Assembly: GCA_965214115.1 (NCBI GenBank)
Contig: CBDCAU010000005.1
Coordinates: 62,001 to 126,000, forward strand
Direction: 5' to 3'
Source: Owenweeksia sp965214115
GTDB lineage: Bacteria > Bacteroidota > Bacteroidia > Flavobacteriales > Schleiferiaceae
Length of the DNA stretch: 64,000 nucleotides
The notes beneath the pieces were generated by a model. It searched no databases and was not told the DNA's origin. It saw nothing but the letters and a program-made list of their open reading frames with translations. Positions 34,103-42,061 of the stretch are shown here, piece after piece (within the stretch, counting starts at the first letter, position 1; every line of letters starts with the position of its first letter). Position numbers and translations under genes: made by a program.

Positions 34103-34975
34103 ATGAATACGCAGGATTTAATCAAAAAAGTGCGCCGCATCGAAATCAAAACGCGGCGGCTTTCCAACCACATTTTTTCGGGCCAATACCACAGTAGTTT
34201 CAAGGGGCGCGGAATGGCCTTTTCTGAGGTGCGGAAATATGACATTGGCGATGATATTCGCAGTATCGATTGGAATGTTACGGCCAAGTTGAACGAACCG
34301 TATATCAAAGTTTTTGAAGAAGAACGCGAATTGACCTTTATGCTTTTGGTGGATGTTTCGGGGTCAGGATTGTTCGGTTCGCGAGTGCAATTGAAGCGGG
34401 AAATGATAACTGAAATTTGCGCGACTTTAGCCTTTTCGGCGATTCAAAATAATGATAAAGTTGGTATATTATTTTTTAGTGATAAAATCGAACAATTTAT
34501 CCCACCGAAAAAAGGACGCAGCCATATTTTACGGATTATTAGAGAATTGATAGAATTAAAACCCGAAAGCCAAAAAACGGATATTGCCGAGGCGTTGCGC
34601 TATTTTAGCGGGATTCAAAAAAAGCGGGCTATCGCTTTCGTTCTCAGTGATTTCAATGATGAGAATTACCGTGACCCCTTGAAAATCGCTTCGCAAAAAC
34701 ACGATGTAACCGGCATCCGCATTTACGATCCGCGCGAAGAAAATTTACCGAAACTTGGAATTGTGCCGATGCAAGACCCCGAAACCGGCAGAGTCCATTG
34801 GGTGAATACTTCCTCTAAAAAATTGCGCAAAAAGCTGCACGAAAGATTCAATTATTATCAGAAAAATTTCAGGGAAGGTTTTTTGCGAAGTGGCGCAGGG
34901 CAAATTTCCATCCGAATTGATGAATCGTATCCAGCAAAATTGTTGGGATATCTTAAACAAAAAAGTGCAAGGTGA
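34103..34975 (+). CDS. DUF58 protein of the Bat operon
   Basis: A 290-residue protein. The N-terminal RRIEIKTRRLSNHIFSGQYH and FKGRGMAFSEVRKYDIGDDI (about 29-50), with SIDWNVTAKLNEPYIK, form the conserved DUF58 signature. A VWA-like part follows (LLVDVSGSGLFG, with D-x-S-x-S, and FVLSDFNDENYRD). It has no membrane helix. DUF58 proteins are constant companions of MoxR and Bat proteins and presumably are part of the same envelope-stress machinery. Confidence 0.92.
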   Translation: MNTQDLIKKVRRIEIKTRRLSNHIFSGQYHSSFKGRGMAFSEVRKYDIGDDIRSIDWNVTAKLNEPYIKVFEEERELTFMLLVDVSGSGLFGSRVQLKREMITEICATLAFSAIQNNDKVGILFFSDKIEQFIPPKKGRSHILRIIRELIELKPESQKTDIAEALRYFSGIQKKRAIAFVLSDFNDENYRDPLKIASQKHDVTGIRIYDPREENLPKLGIVPMQDPETGRVHWVNTSSKKLRKKLHERFNYYQKNFREGFLRSGAGQISIRIDESYPAKLLGYLKQKSAR

Positions 34976-35278
34976 GATTTTTATTTTTTATTAAAAATAG
35001 TAGAGTTTTGTTGCACAGTAACGTGTGGTGCCGATGGCACTCTGACGTTTTAAAGATGTTCTTGCGTGCATACCCCAATCTTACGATTGGGGCTATCAAT
35101 ATGGCGTCCCTTTGGGACTATAAAGCATCACAAGTTGTAGTGCCAAAGGCACGACATATTGATAGCATCGTACGTAAGTGCGATGTCGAAAATTGCGGCC
35201 ATATTTCAAACGTAAGAATCCCGAAGGGATGGCACAAAAAAGCGCCACAATTTGGCTTTTCAAATTCAAAATTTACAA
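34976..35278. repeat. Island of short palindromic repeats within the Bat operon
   Basis: These 303 bases hold GTGGTGCCGATGGCACTCTG (about 35026), CCCCAATCTTACGATTGGGG (about 35074-35093), TGGCGTCCCTTTGGGACTAT, AGTGCCAAAGGCACGACATA (about 35141) and CGTAAGAATCCCGAAGGGAT. Each is a small hairpin of the type scattered through Bacteroidota genomes. An open frame crosses it, but its product has no family-like features. I regard the stretch as non-coding and possibly processed or attenuating between the two halves of the operon. Confidence 0.75.
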
Positions 35279-36190
35279 ATGCGTAGCTGCCTTTTCATTT
35301 TTTGGATTTTATGCGGAATTTCCGCAATTGCGCAACCGCAATTTTCGGCGGAAGCCGATACCAATCGCATTTTAATTGGCGAACAAATTATGCTTTCGCT
35401 AAAAGCCAAAATTCCACAAAAAACTGATTTTCAATGGCCGGCGTGGCCGGATTCGATTGTGGGAATCGAATTGGTGGAAGCCCAAAAATTGGACACGGTT
35501 TCCGACAAAGGATATTGGCGGTTGCGGCAAAATCTAATTTTGACTTCTTTCGACAGCGGAGTGGCCGCCATCCCGCCACTGACCTTTTCCGCCAACGGAC
35601 AATCCGCTGTTTCCCAGTCGATTGGCATTTCGGTGAGCTTCCCAGAACTGTCGGAAGAGCAAGATTATTACGACATTAAAAAACCGCTGGAACCACCTTT
35701 CGTTTGGACGCCTTATATATATGGCGCGCTGATTTTGGTGGCGCTCATTGGTTTAGTCATTTTGGCGATTTATTTTATCAAAAAACCCAAAAAACCTGCA
35801 CAACCCACTCTGCAACAAAAACTTACGCCTTACGAATACGCCCAGTATCAACTGCGCGAACTGGAAAAAGAACAACTTTGGCAAGCTGGAAATCTGAAAG
35901 AATTTTATTCCCGCTTGACGGACATTCTGCGTCTCTTTTTGGAAAAAGAAAAGCGTATGAACGCGATGGAAAGCACCGCCGATGAAGTTATCGAACAAAT
36001 CAGAACGCTCCCCATCTCATCCGAATTGAAAGAAAGAACGGCGCGGCTTTTTATGCGCAGCTCGCTGGTAAAATTTGCCAAAGAGAAAACTGGAGCGGCT
36101 GAAAATGAGCAAAGTATGAGAACGGCGGATCAATTTTTGACCGCTTTGAAACCCTCCGAAAAAAAGGAAAATGTGGAACTACCAGTTTGA
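35279..36190 (+). CDS. BatD/DUF4381-like membrane protein of the Bat operon
   Basis: The protein has 303 residues from the ATG at 35279, which starts a signal peptide (MRSCLFIFWILCGISAIAQ). Residues 20-135 are a beta-rich exported domain. A transmembrane helix lies at about 156-176 (YGALILVALIGLVILAIYFI). The cytoplasmic C-terminal part (YAQYQLRELEKEQL, EFYSRLTDILRLFLEKEKRM, ARLFMRSSLVKFAKEK) resembles DUF4381-type proteins in MoxR operons. It overlaps the start of batA by 20 bases. Confidence 0.8.
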   Translation: MRSCLFIFWILCGISAIAQPQFSAEADTNRILIGEQIMLSLKAKIPQKTDFQWPAWPDSIVGIELVEAQKLDTVSDKGYWRLRQNLILTSFDSGVAAIPPLTFSANGQSAVSQSIGISVSFPELSEEQDYYDIKKPLEPPFVWTPYIYGALILVALIGLVILAIYFIKKPKKPAQPTLQQKLTPYEYAQYQLRELEKEQLWQAGNLKEFYSRLTDILRLFLEKEKRMNAMESTADEVIEQIRTLPISSELKERTARLFMRSSLVKFAKEKTGAAENEQSMRTADQFLTALKPSEKKENVELPV

Positions 36191-37172
36191 AAATCCGGAA
36201 TTTTTCTGGCTGCTGTTGGTGCTGCCGCCGCTCATTTTGTGGCAGTGGCTGCGCTACCACGACCAAGCGCCGGAGCTGAAATTTCCCAGCGCAGAATTTT
36301 TGGCGGGAACGGGCGGTAATTGGCTTGCCAAACTCCGCCCTATTTTATTCATTTTAAGAATTTTAGCGATTGGGTTGACGATTGTGGCTTTGGCGCGACC
36401 GCGCACCTCCGAGGAAAATTCCAAAACCAAATCCGCCGAGGGCATCGACATTGTGATGGCGGTGGATTTATCAAGTAGTATGCTCGCGAAAGACCTGAAA
36501 CCCAATCGATTGGGAGCTACAAAAAAGGTAGCGACAGAATTTGTGGCTGACCGTCCAAACGACCGAATTGGATTGGTAGCCTATGCGGGCGAGGCTTTTA
36601 CACAAACCCCGCTTACCAGCGATCATCGAATTTTGAGAATGGGAATCGATGGTTTAAAATTTGGCCTAATCGAGAATCAAACCGCCATCGGAATGGGACT
36701 CGCCACGGCGGTTAATCGCCTGAAAGACAGCGAAGCAAAAGGCAAAGTTGTCATCCTTTTGACGGACGGCGAAAACAATGCCGGCCAAATCGACCCGCTG
36801 ACCGCCGCGCAACTGGCCGAGGAATTCGGTATCCGCGTTTATACGATCGGCGTGGGGACCAAAGGCGTGGCGCCGACCCCTGCCGCAGTGGATTTTCGCG
36901 GCAACTTTATTTACCAAAACCAGCCCGTGAACATTGACGAAGATTTATTGAAAAACATTGCGCAACAAACGGGCGGACAATACTTTAGGGCCACTGACAA
37001 TCAAAAGTTGGAAGCCATTTATAAAGAAATTGACAAACTCGAAAAGACCAAATTGCAGGAACTGAAATTTTATTCGTTCGATGAAAAATTTGAGGAATTT
37101 GCGCTGGCCGCGCTGATTCTTTTTAGTTTGGAAATGTTTTTGCGCTTCACCGTTTTTAGAAGTTTCATATAA
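36171..37172 (+). CDS. batA: BatA: membrane-anchored VWA-domain protein
   Basis: A 333-residue protein with helices at about 10-25 (FWLLLVLPPLILWQWL) and 58-76. The VWA domain (about 92-290) carries the MIDAS residues D-L-S-S-S in VMAVDLSSSMLAKDLKPNRL, T in TPLTSDH and D in LLTDGENN. A C-terminal hydrophobic helix (ALAALILFSLEMFLRF) follows. This is the BatA pattern of the Bacteroides aerotolerance operon, where VWA proteins form envelope complexes. MoxR is encoded upstream. Confidence 0.92.
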   Translation: MWNYQFENPEFFWLLLVLPPLILWQWLRYHDQAPELKFPSAEFLAGTGGNWLAKLRPILFILRILAIGLTIVALARPRTSEENSKTKSAEGIDIVMAVDLSSSMLAKDLKPNRLGATKKVATEFVADRPNDRIGLVAYAGEAFTQTPLTSDHRILRMGIDGLKFGLIENQTAIGMGLATAVNRLKDSEAKGKVVILLTDGENNAGQIDPLTAAQLAEEFGIRVYTIGVGTKGVAPTPAAVDFRGNFIYQNQPVNIDEDLLKNIAQQTGGQYFRATDNQKLEAIYKEIDKLEKTKLQELKFYSFDEKFEEFALAALILFSLEMFLRFTVFRSFI

Positions 37173-37174
37173 AA

Positions 37175-38203
37175 ATGTACGAGCTTGACCATCCACATTA
37201 TTTTTGGTTGCTGGCGCTGATTCCCGCGCTGGCGGTGCTTTTTGCGGCGATGTGGCTATGGAAACGTCGGGCGCGCCGCCAATTTGGCGATGCTGATTTG
37301 CTCCAAAAAATGGCGCCCGAGCGCAGCCGCAACAAGCCGGTTTTGAAACTGATTTTGGGATTGCTGGCGGTGGCCGCGCTCACCGTCGCACTGGTAAATC
37401 CCAAAGTGGGAAGCCAGTTGGAAACCGTGAAGCGCGAAGGCGTGGACATTGTTTTTGCGTTGGACGTGAGCAAAAGTATGCTGGCAGAAGACATCCGGCC
37501 AAACCGTTTGGAGAAATCCAAACAATTGATTTCGAGAACGTTAGATAAATTGGTGAGTGACCGCGTGGGCATTATTATCTACGCGGGGCGCGCCTATCCG
37601 CAGTTGCCGATTACCAGCGATTATGGCGCGGCGCGGCTGTTTTTGAAAACGGTGGACACGGAAATTATCCCTTCGCAGGGGACGGCGATTGCCGAAGCGA
37701 TTGAACTGGCCACGGGCTATTTTGACGATGAGGAACAGAAAAATCGTGTGCTGGTTATTTTGACGGACGGCGAAGACCACGAAGAGGGATTTTTGGAGGC
37801 GGCGGAACAAGCCAAGGAATTGGGCATCCGGATTTACACCATCGGGATCGGCACGGAGCGCGGCGGCCCGATTCCCGACGTTCGGAAAGGCTATACGGTT
37901 GGTTATATGAAAGATAGGAGCGGCGAAGTGGTGGTTTCACAATTGCGTCCGAGCCTTTTGAAAGAGATTTCGCGCACCACCGACGGTGGTTACATCAATG
38001 GTAGAAATACGCGCGAAACGGTGAACTTTCTGATGGAAGAAATCGAACAGATGGAAAAAAAGGAATTTGAATCACAGGTTTTTTCCGATTATCAAGACCA
38101 ATTTCAGTGGTTTTTGGGGTTGGCACTTTTGCTATTGGTTTTGGATGTTTTGATACTGGAACGGAAAACACAATGGTTTAAAAAATTGGCACTTTTTAAG
38201 TGA
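37175..38203 (+). CDS. batB: BatB: membrane-anchored VWA-domain protein
   Basis: A 342-residue paralogue of BatA starting two bases after its stop. Two N-terminal helices (FWLLALIPALAVLFAAMWLW, and LKLILGLLAVAALTVALVN) precede a VWA domain with VFALDVSKSMLAEDIRPNRL and LTDGEDHEEGF. A C-terminal helix (FLGLALLLLVLDVLIL) closes the protein. BatA and BatB likely interact through their VWA domains. Confidence 0.92.
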   Translation: MYELDHPHYFWLLALIPALAVLFAAMWLWKRRARRQFGDADLLQKMAPERSRNKPVLKLILGLLAVAALTVALVNPKVGSQLETVKREGVDIVFALDVSKSMLAEDIRPNRLEKSKQLISRTLDKLVSDRVGIIIYAGRAYPQLPITSDYGAARLFLKTVDTEIIPSQGTAIAEAIELATGYFDDEEQKNRVLVILTDGEDHEEGFLEAAEQAKELGIRIYTIGIGTERGGPIPDVRKGYTVGYMKDRSGEVVVSQLRPSLLKEISRTTDGGYINGRNTRETVNFLMEEIEQMEKKEFESQVFSDYQDQFQWFLGLALLLLVLDVLILERKTQWFKKLALFK

Positions 38204-38208
38204 TAAAA

Positions 38209-38865
38209 ATGAGGAGTAGTTTTTTAAAAATATCAACCATTTTTCTTCTTTTTATTTCAACTATTTTGAATGCGCAATTTTCAAAAAATGAAGTAAAAGA
38301 GGGCAATGAATTGTATTCAGAAAAAAAGTATGATGAGGCGGAAATAAAATACAGTAATTATTTAAATGAAGAAGAGGCTGAAAATCCTGAAATAGCGCAA
38401 TTTAATTTGGGAAATGCGCTTTATAAACAAGAACGTTTTGACGAGGCGGCGAAAGAGTTTGCGAAGGTGGCGACTACTGTGGAGGAAAAAAATATTCAGG
38501 CCCAAGCCTTTCATAATTTGGGAAATGCATTGGCAAAACAGGAGAAATGGAAAGAGGCGGCCAATTCGTATAAAAGCGCCCTGAAATTAAACCCAAGAGA
38601 TGATGAAACGCGCTACAATTTGGCGCAAACGTTAGCGAGAATAAAAAAACAAGAACAGCAACAAAATCAAAATGATGAGAAAATTAAACCTTCCGAGTTT
38701 GCAAAAAAATTAAAAGCGCAGGCGGATGTTTTGGTAGCGCAAAGTCAATTTTCTAAGGCATTTACCTTGATGCAAAATGGATTGCAAGAAGACCAAACGG
38801 TTGCCTACTATAATTCCTTCATTAAAAGATTAAAAGATGTATCCGAAATTGAAAGTACTTTTTAG
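38209..38865 (+). CDS. BatC-type TPR protein (first copy)
   Basis: The protein has 218 residues from the ATG at 38209. An in-frame GTG nine bases upstream overlaps the batB stop, but the ATG directly starts the signal peptide (MRSSFLKISTIFLLFISTIL). TPR units cover about 25-150 (GNELYSEKKYDEAEIKYSNY, FNLGNALYKQERFDEAAKEF, HNLGNALAKQEKWKEAANSY). It ends overlapping the next gene by 29 bases. Confidence 0.85.
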   Translation: MRSSFLKISTIFLLFISTILNAQFSKNEVKEGNELYSEKKYDEAEIKYSNYLNEEEAENPEIAQFNLGNALYKQERFDEAAKEFAKVATTVEEKNIQAQAFHNLGNALAKQEKWKEAANSYKSALKLNPRDDETRYNLAQTLARIKKQEQQQNQNDEKIKPSEFAKKLKAQADVLVAQSQFSKAFTLMQNGLQEDQTVAYYNSFIKRLKDVSEIESTF

Positions 38866-39373
38866 TCTGATTTTATTGATTTTTGTAAGAGTTTCTTGGA
38901 GTCAAAATGCCGAGGAATTTTTCAATTTGAGTTCGCAAGAATATATTCAAGGAAATAAAGAAATTGCAATGCAAACGGTCAATAAGGGTTTGAATCAGTT
39001 TCCGAATAATCCCAAATTAACAGCATTAAAAGAGAAGCTGGAAGAGGAACAGGAAAATCAGGATAAAAACCAAGACCAAGAAAACAAAGAAAATCAAGAT
39101 AAAAAACAGGACGAAAAGCAGCAGGAAAATCAACAGCAAAACGACCAACAAAATCAAGAAAACGAACCGAAAGATGAGCGGGGCAAGCGAAAGCCGAACG
39201 AACCAAAACCTGAGCCAAAGGATGGCGAAGGCGAACCACGCAAAGAGCAAATTTCGCGGGAAGATGCGGAGCGGTTGTTAAAATCTTTGGATAAAGATGA
39301 GCAGGAAATCCAGCGGAAACTGAATCAACAAAAGATTAAAGAAAAGCCGATAAAAACGGAAAAAAATTGGTAA
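38837..39373 (+). CDS. batC: BatC-type TPR protein (second copy) with Gln/Asn/Glu/Lys-rich domain
   Basis: A 178-residue protein with a signal peptide, a short TPR-like segment (ALKEKLEEEQ) and a long low-complexity region (about 65-140) almost entirely Gln, Asn, Glu, Asp and Lys. A conserved C-terminal helix follows: SREDAERLLKSLDKDEQEIQ, ending in TEKNW. That ending is typical of BatC proteins. So the operon carries two BatC-like products, one with the TPRs and one with the tail. Its stop overlaps the batD start by one base. Confidence 0.82.
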   Translation: MYPKLKVLFSLILLIFVRVSWSQNAEEFFNLSSQEYIQGNKEIAMQTVNKGLNQFPNNPKLTALKEKLEEEQENQDKNQDQENKENQDKKQDEKQQENQQQNDQQNQENEPKDERGKRKPNEPKPEPKDGEGEPRKEQISREDAERLLKSLDKDEQEIQRKLNQQKIKEKPIKTEKNW

Positions 39374-41130
39374 TGAAAGGAGCTTTTCAAATCCTATTTT
39401 GTAGCATTTTTCATCTATTTTCTATAGTGGGAAACGCGCAACAATTTTCGGCCAAGCCAAGCAAAACGGAAGTGGGGAAAAATGAACGGTTCACCGTAAC
39501 ATTTTCTTTGAATGAAAGAGGACGCAATTTTCGGGCGCCGGATTTAATCAATTTTCGGGTGGAAGGCGGCCCCAATCAAAGTTCGCAGACGCAGATCATC
39601 AACGGTCGGATGAGCCAGAATTATTCGTGGAGTTTCATTTTGAAACCAAGGCAAACGGGCGTGTTCACCATTGGCGCGGCCACGGTGGACGTGGATGGGA
39701 AAACCCTTCGCAGTCAGCCGTTTACGGTGAAAGTAGTGCCACAGTCGGAGCGTCCGAAAGACCCGAACGACCCGTATGCCAAGGCAGAAAAAAGCGCGTT
39801 TTTCCGCATCCCCGTTTCCAATACGCGGCCTTTTGTGGGCGAGCCGATCGTGGCCAGTTATAAATTTTATTTCAACGTGGACATTGACAATCCGGCGCTG
39901 CAGGACCAGCCGGACTTTACGGGATTTTATAAAGAAAACATTGACATCGGAAGGGTGAAAACTTCGGAGGAAACGTATCAAAACCAGCGATTTACAACGG
40001 CCATCATCCAGCAGATGGTTTTAATTCCGCAGCGCAACGGCAGCATCAGTTCGGGGACGGTGGAGTTTGAAATCCCTACCAGTGTTCCCACGGGTCGCCG
40101 GACGATTTTCGGACCGGAAACGCGGCGCATCAATCTGAACGCCGAGCAATATTTTCCCACAATCAACGTACGGGCGCTGCCAGAAAAAGACAAACCCAGC
40201 GGCTTTGCGGGTGCGGTGGGCGATTATAATATGGAGGTCAATCTGAGCCGCAACGAACTGACCGCCAACGAATCCGCGACTTTGACCATCAAAATTTCGG
40301 GACAGGGAAACCTGAAATTGATAGAACCGCCCCAGCCGGAAATCCCGAATGCCTTTGAAATTTACGACCCGAAAATCACCGAGAAAATTGCGGTCAATTC
40401 CGGTGGGATGGGCGGCACGAAAACCTACGAATATCTGCTGATTCCGCGCTATGGCGGAACGTACAAAATTCCCGAAATCCAGTTCCATTATTTTGACCCG
40501 AAACGGGAGCGGTATGTTACGGAAAGTTCTGAACCAATGGAAATTACGGTAACTGGCGCGCCTTCGCAACCGAATGAAAACGGCATCGCGAGCAGTGAAA
40601 AAGAAACGGTGGGATTCATCGGCAAAGACATTTTATATATAAAAACGGACGCTGGAAAATTTCACGAACGCGGCGCTCGGTTTTTAAATTCACCGCTGTT
40701 CGTTTCGCTGCTGGGCGGGATGGGCTTTGCCTTCGCGGGAATGTTGGGATTCTTTTATCTAAAAAATAGAGGTGCTGAAAACCAGCAACTTATCCGTAGC
40801 CAAAAGGCGAGCAAAGAAGCAAAACGCCGCTTGGCGAAAGCCAAAAAAGAACTGGAAAAGGAAAGCCGCGAAGCGTTTTACAACGAATTGAGCGCGGCGC
40901 TGTGGGGCTATTTTTCCGATAAATTTTCAATTTCGCAGAGCCAGCTTTCCAAAGATTTTATCAAAGAGAAATTGCTGGAAAAAGGCATTGCCGAAGAAAC
41001 GGCGGAGCAAGCCACCGCCACGATGAACCGCGCGGAAATGGCTCGGTTTACCGCGGCTTCGAGTACCAATCCGCGGGAGGATTATGAGGCAACGGCGCGG
41101 CTGCTGACGGAAATTGATAGGAAAGTTTAG
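39373..41130 (+). CDS. batD: BatD: membrane protein with repeated beta domains
   Basis: The protein has 585 residues from the ATG at 39373 (overlapping the batC stop as TAATG). A signal peptide covers 1-24. The exported part has three beta domains (VGKNERFTVTFSLNERGRNF, VGEPIVASYKFYFNVDIDNP, LTANESATLTIKISGQGNLK). A transmembrane helix lies at about 440-460 (LFVSLLGGMGFAFAGMLGFF). A cytoplasmic helical tail resembles that of the gene at 35279 (EAFYNELSAALWGYFSDKFS). It matches BatD by size and layout. Confidence 0.9.
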   Translation: MKGAFQILFCSIFHLFSIVGNAQQFSAKPSKTEVGKNERFTVTFSLNERGRNFRAPDLINFRVEGGPNQSSQTQIINGRMSQNYSWSFILKPRQTGVFTIGAATVDVDGKTLRSQPFTVKVVPQSERPKDPNDPYAKAEKSAFFRIPVSNTRPFVGEPIVASYKFYFNVDIDNPALQDQPDFTGFYKENIDIGRVKTSEETYQNQRFTTAIIQQMVLIPQRNGSISSGTVEFEIPTSVPTGRRTIFGPETRRINLNAEQYFPTINVRALPEKDKPSGFAGAVGDYNMEVNLSRNELTANESATLTIKISGQGNLKLIEPPQPEIPNAFEIYDPKITEKIAVNSGGMGGTKTYEYLLIPRYGGTYKIPEIQFHYFDPKRERYVTESSEPMEITVTGAPSQPNENGIASSEKETVGFIGKDILYIKTDAGKFHERGARFLNSPLFVSLLGGMGFAFAGMLGFFYLKNRGAENQQLIRSQKASKEAKRRLAKAKKELEKESREAFYNELSAALWGYFSDKFSISQSQLSKDFIKEKLLEKGIAEETAEQATATMNRAEMARFTAASSTNPREDYEATARLLTEIDRKV

Positions 41131-41133
41131 GCA

Positions 41134-41160
41134 AGCCCCCCAACCCCCCAAAGGGGGGCT
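41134..41160. repeat. Solo C6/G6 repeat end
   Basis: AAGCCCCCCAACCCCCCAAA followed by GGGGGG is one end of the MITE-like family, without a facing partner. It lies between batD and batE. Confidence 0.7.
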
Positions 41161-41222
41161 AACTACACTTTGAGGATACTCGAAATGTAATATTGTTGGT
41201 GTATTTAATTTTTGAAAAAATC

Positions 41223-41966
41223 GTGAGATACTTTTTTTTATTCTTTGCTTTTTCTTTAACACTTTTGGCACAAGCACAAAATGCGGAAAACCTGTTCCAA
41301 AAAGGTAATGAATTCTATCAAAAAAAAGAATGGAAAAGTGCCATTGCTTTTTATGATAGTATTGTAAAATTAGGCTATGAAAATTCGGCGCTTTATTACA
41401 ATCTTGGCAATGCACATTTCAAGGCCAATCATTTGGCGGAAGCCATCTTGAATTACGAGCGTGCGGCGCAGCTTGACCGCTACGATGATGACGTGCAACA
41501 AAATTTGAAAATTGCCAAAGAAGCGACGATTGACCGCTTTGAGGAAATGCCCAAACCGATGGTGCGCACGATTTATCTCTCGGTGTTAAAAGCTTTTTCG
41601 CCCAGTGGCTGGGCGTGGCTTTCGGTAGTGGCTTTCGCGGGATTGCTGGCGGGTACTTTTCTATATCTTTTCAGCGGCAAACGTAGGCTGGGCTTTGTTT
41701 TGGCGGTGTTTGGGTTTTTGCTGGGCGTGGTATTTTTAGCCTTGGCGTATTCGCACCAAAATTATCTTTCCAGCAACCGCTCCGCCATCGTGATGAGGCC
41801 GAGCAGCTACGCCAAGTCTGGCCCCAGCGAAAATGCCGAGGACGTTTTTATTCTCCACGAAGGGGCGAAAATCACGGTGACGGAATATTTTGAAAACTGG
41901 AAAAAAATAAAACTGCCCGATGGAAAAGTGGGGTGGATCAAAAGCGGGGATACGGTGGAAATTTGA
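41223..41966 (+). CDS. batE: BatE: TPR, two TM helices and SH3-like domain
   Basis: The protein has 247 residues from a GTG at 41223, chosen because it opens a clean signal peptide (RYFFLFFAFSLTLLAQAQ); no ATG is available. TPRs span about 20-105 (GNEFYQKKEWKSAIAFYDSI, YYNLGNAHFKANHLAEAILN). Two adjacent hydrophobic helices lie at about 125-175. The C-terminal segment (YAKSGPSENAEDVFILHEGA, WKKIKLPDGKVGWIKSGDTV) is an SH3b-like domain. This order defines BatE. It is the last gene of the operon. Confidence 0.9.
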   Translation: MRYFFLFFAFSLTLLAQAQNAENLFQKGNEFYQKKEWKSAIAFYDSIVKLGYENSALYYNLGNAHFKANHLAEAILNYERAAQLDRYDDDVQQNLKIAKEATIDRFEEMPKPMVRTIYLSVLKAFSPSGWAWLSVVAFAGLLAGTFLYLFSGKRRLGFVLAVFGFLLGVVFLALAYSHQNYLSSNRSAIVMRPSSYAKSGPSENAEDVFILHEGAKITVTEYFENWKKIKLPDGKVGWIKSGDTVEI

Positions 41967-42061
41967 TTAACCGGACAATCTGCCAATGAGGCAATTGGCC
42001 AATGGGACAATATGATTATTCAGTAGTTAAATATGAAGTGTATTTCTCAATGCCTGACCCG

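Noticed and set aside
34972..35286. Open frame of 104 codons starting with GTG at the DUF58 stop
   Set aside because: It runs across several small palindromic repeats, has no family-like features, and the real next gene starts at 35279 with a signal peptide.
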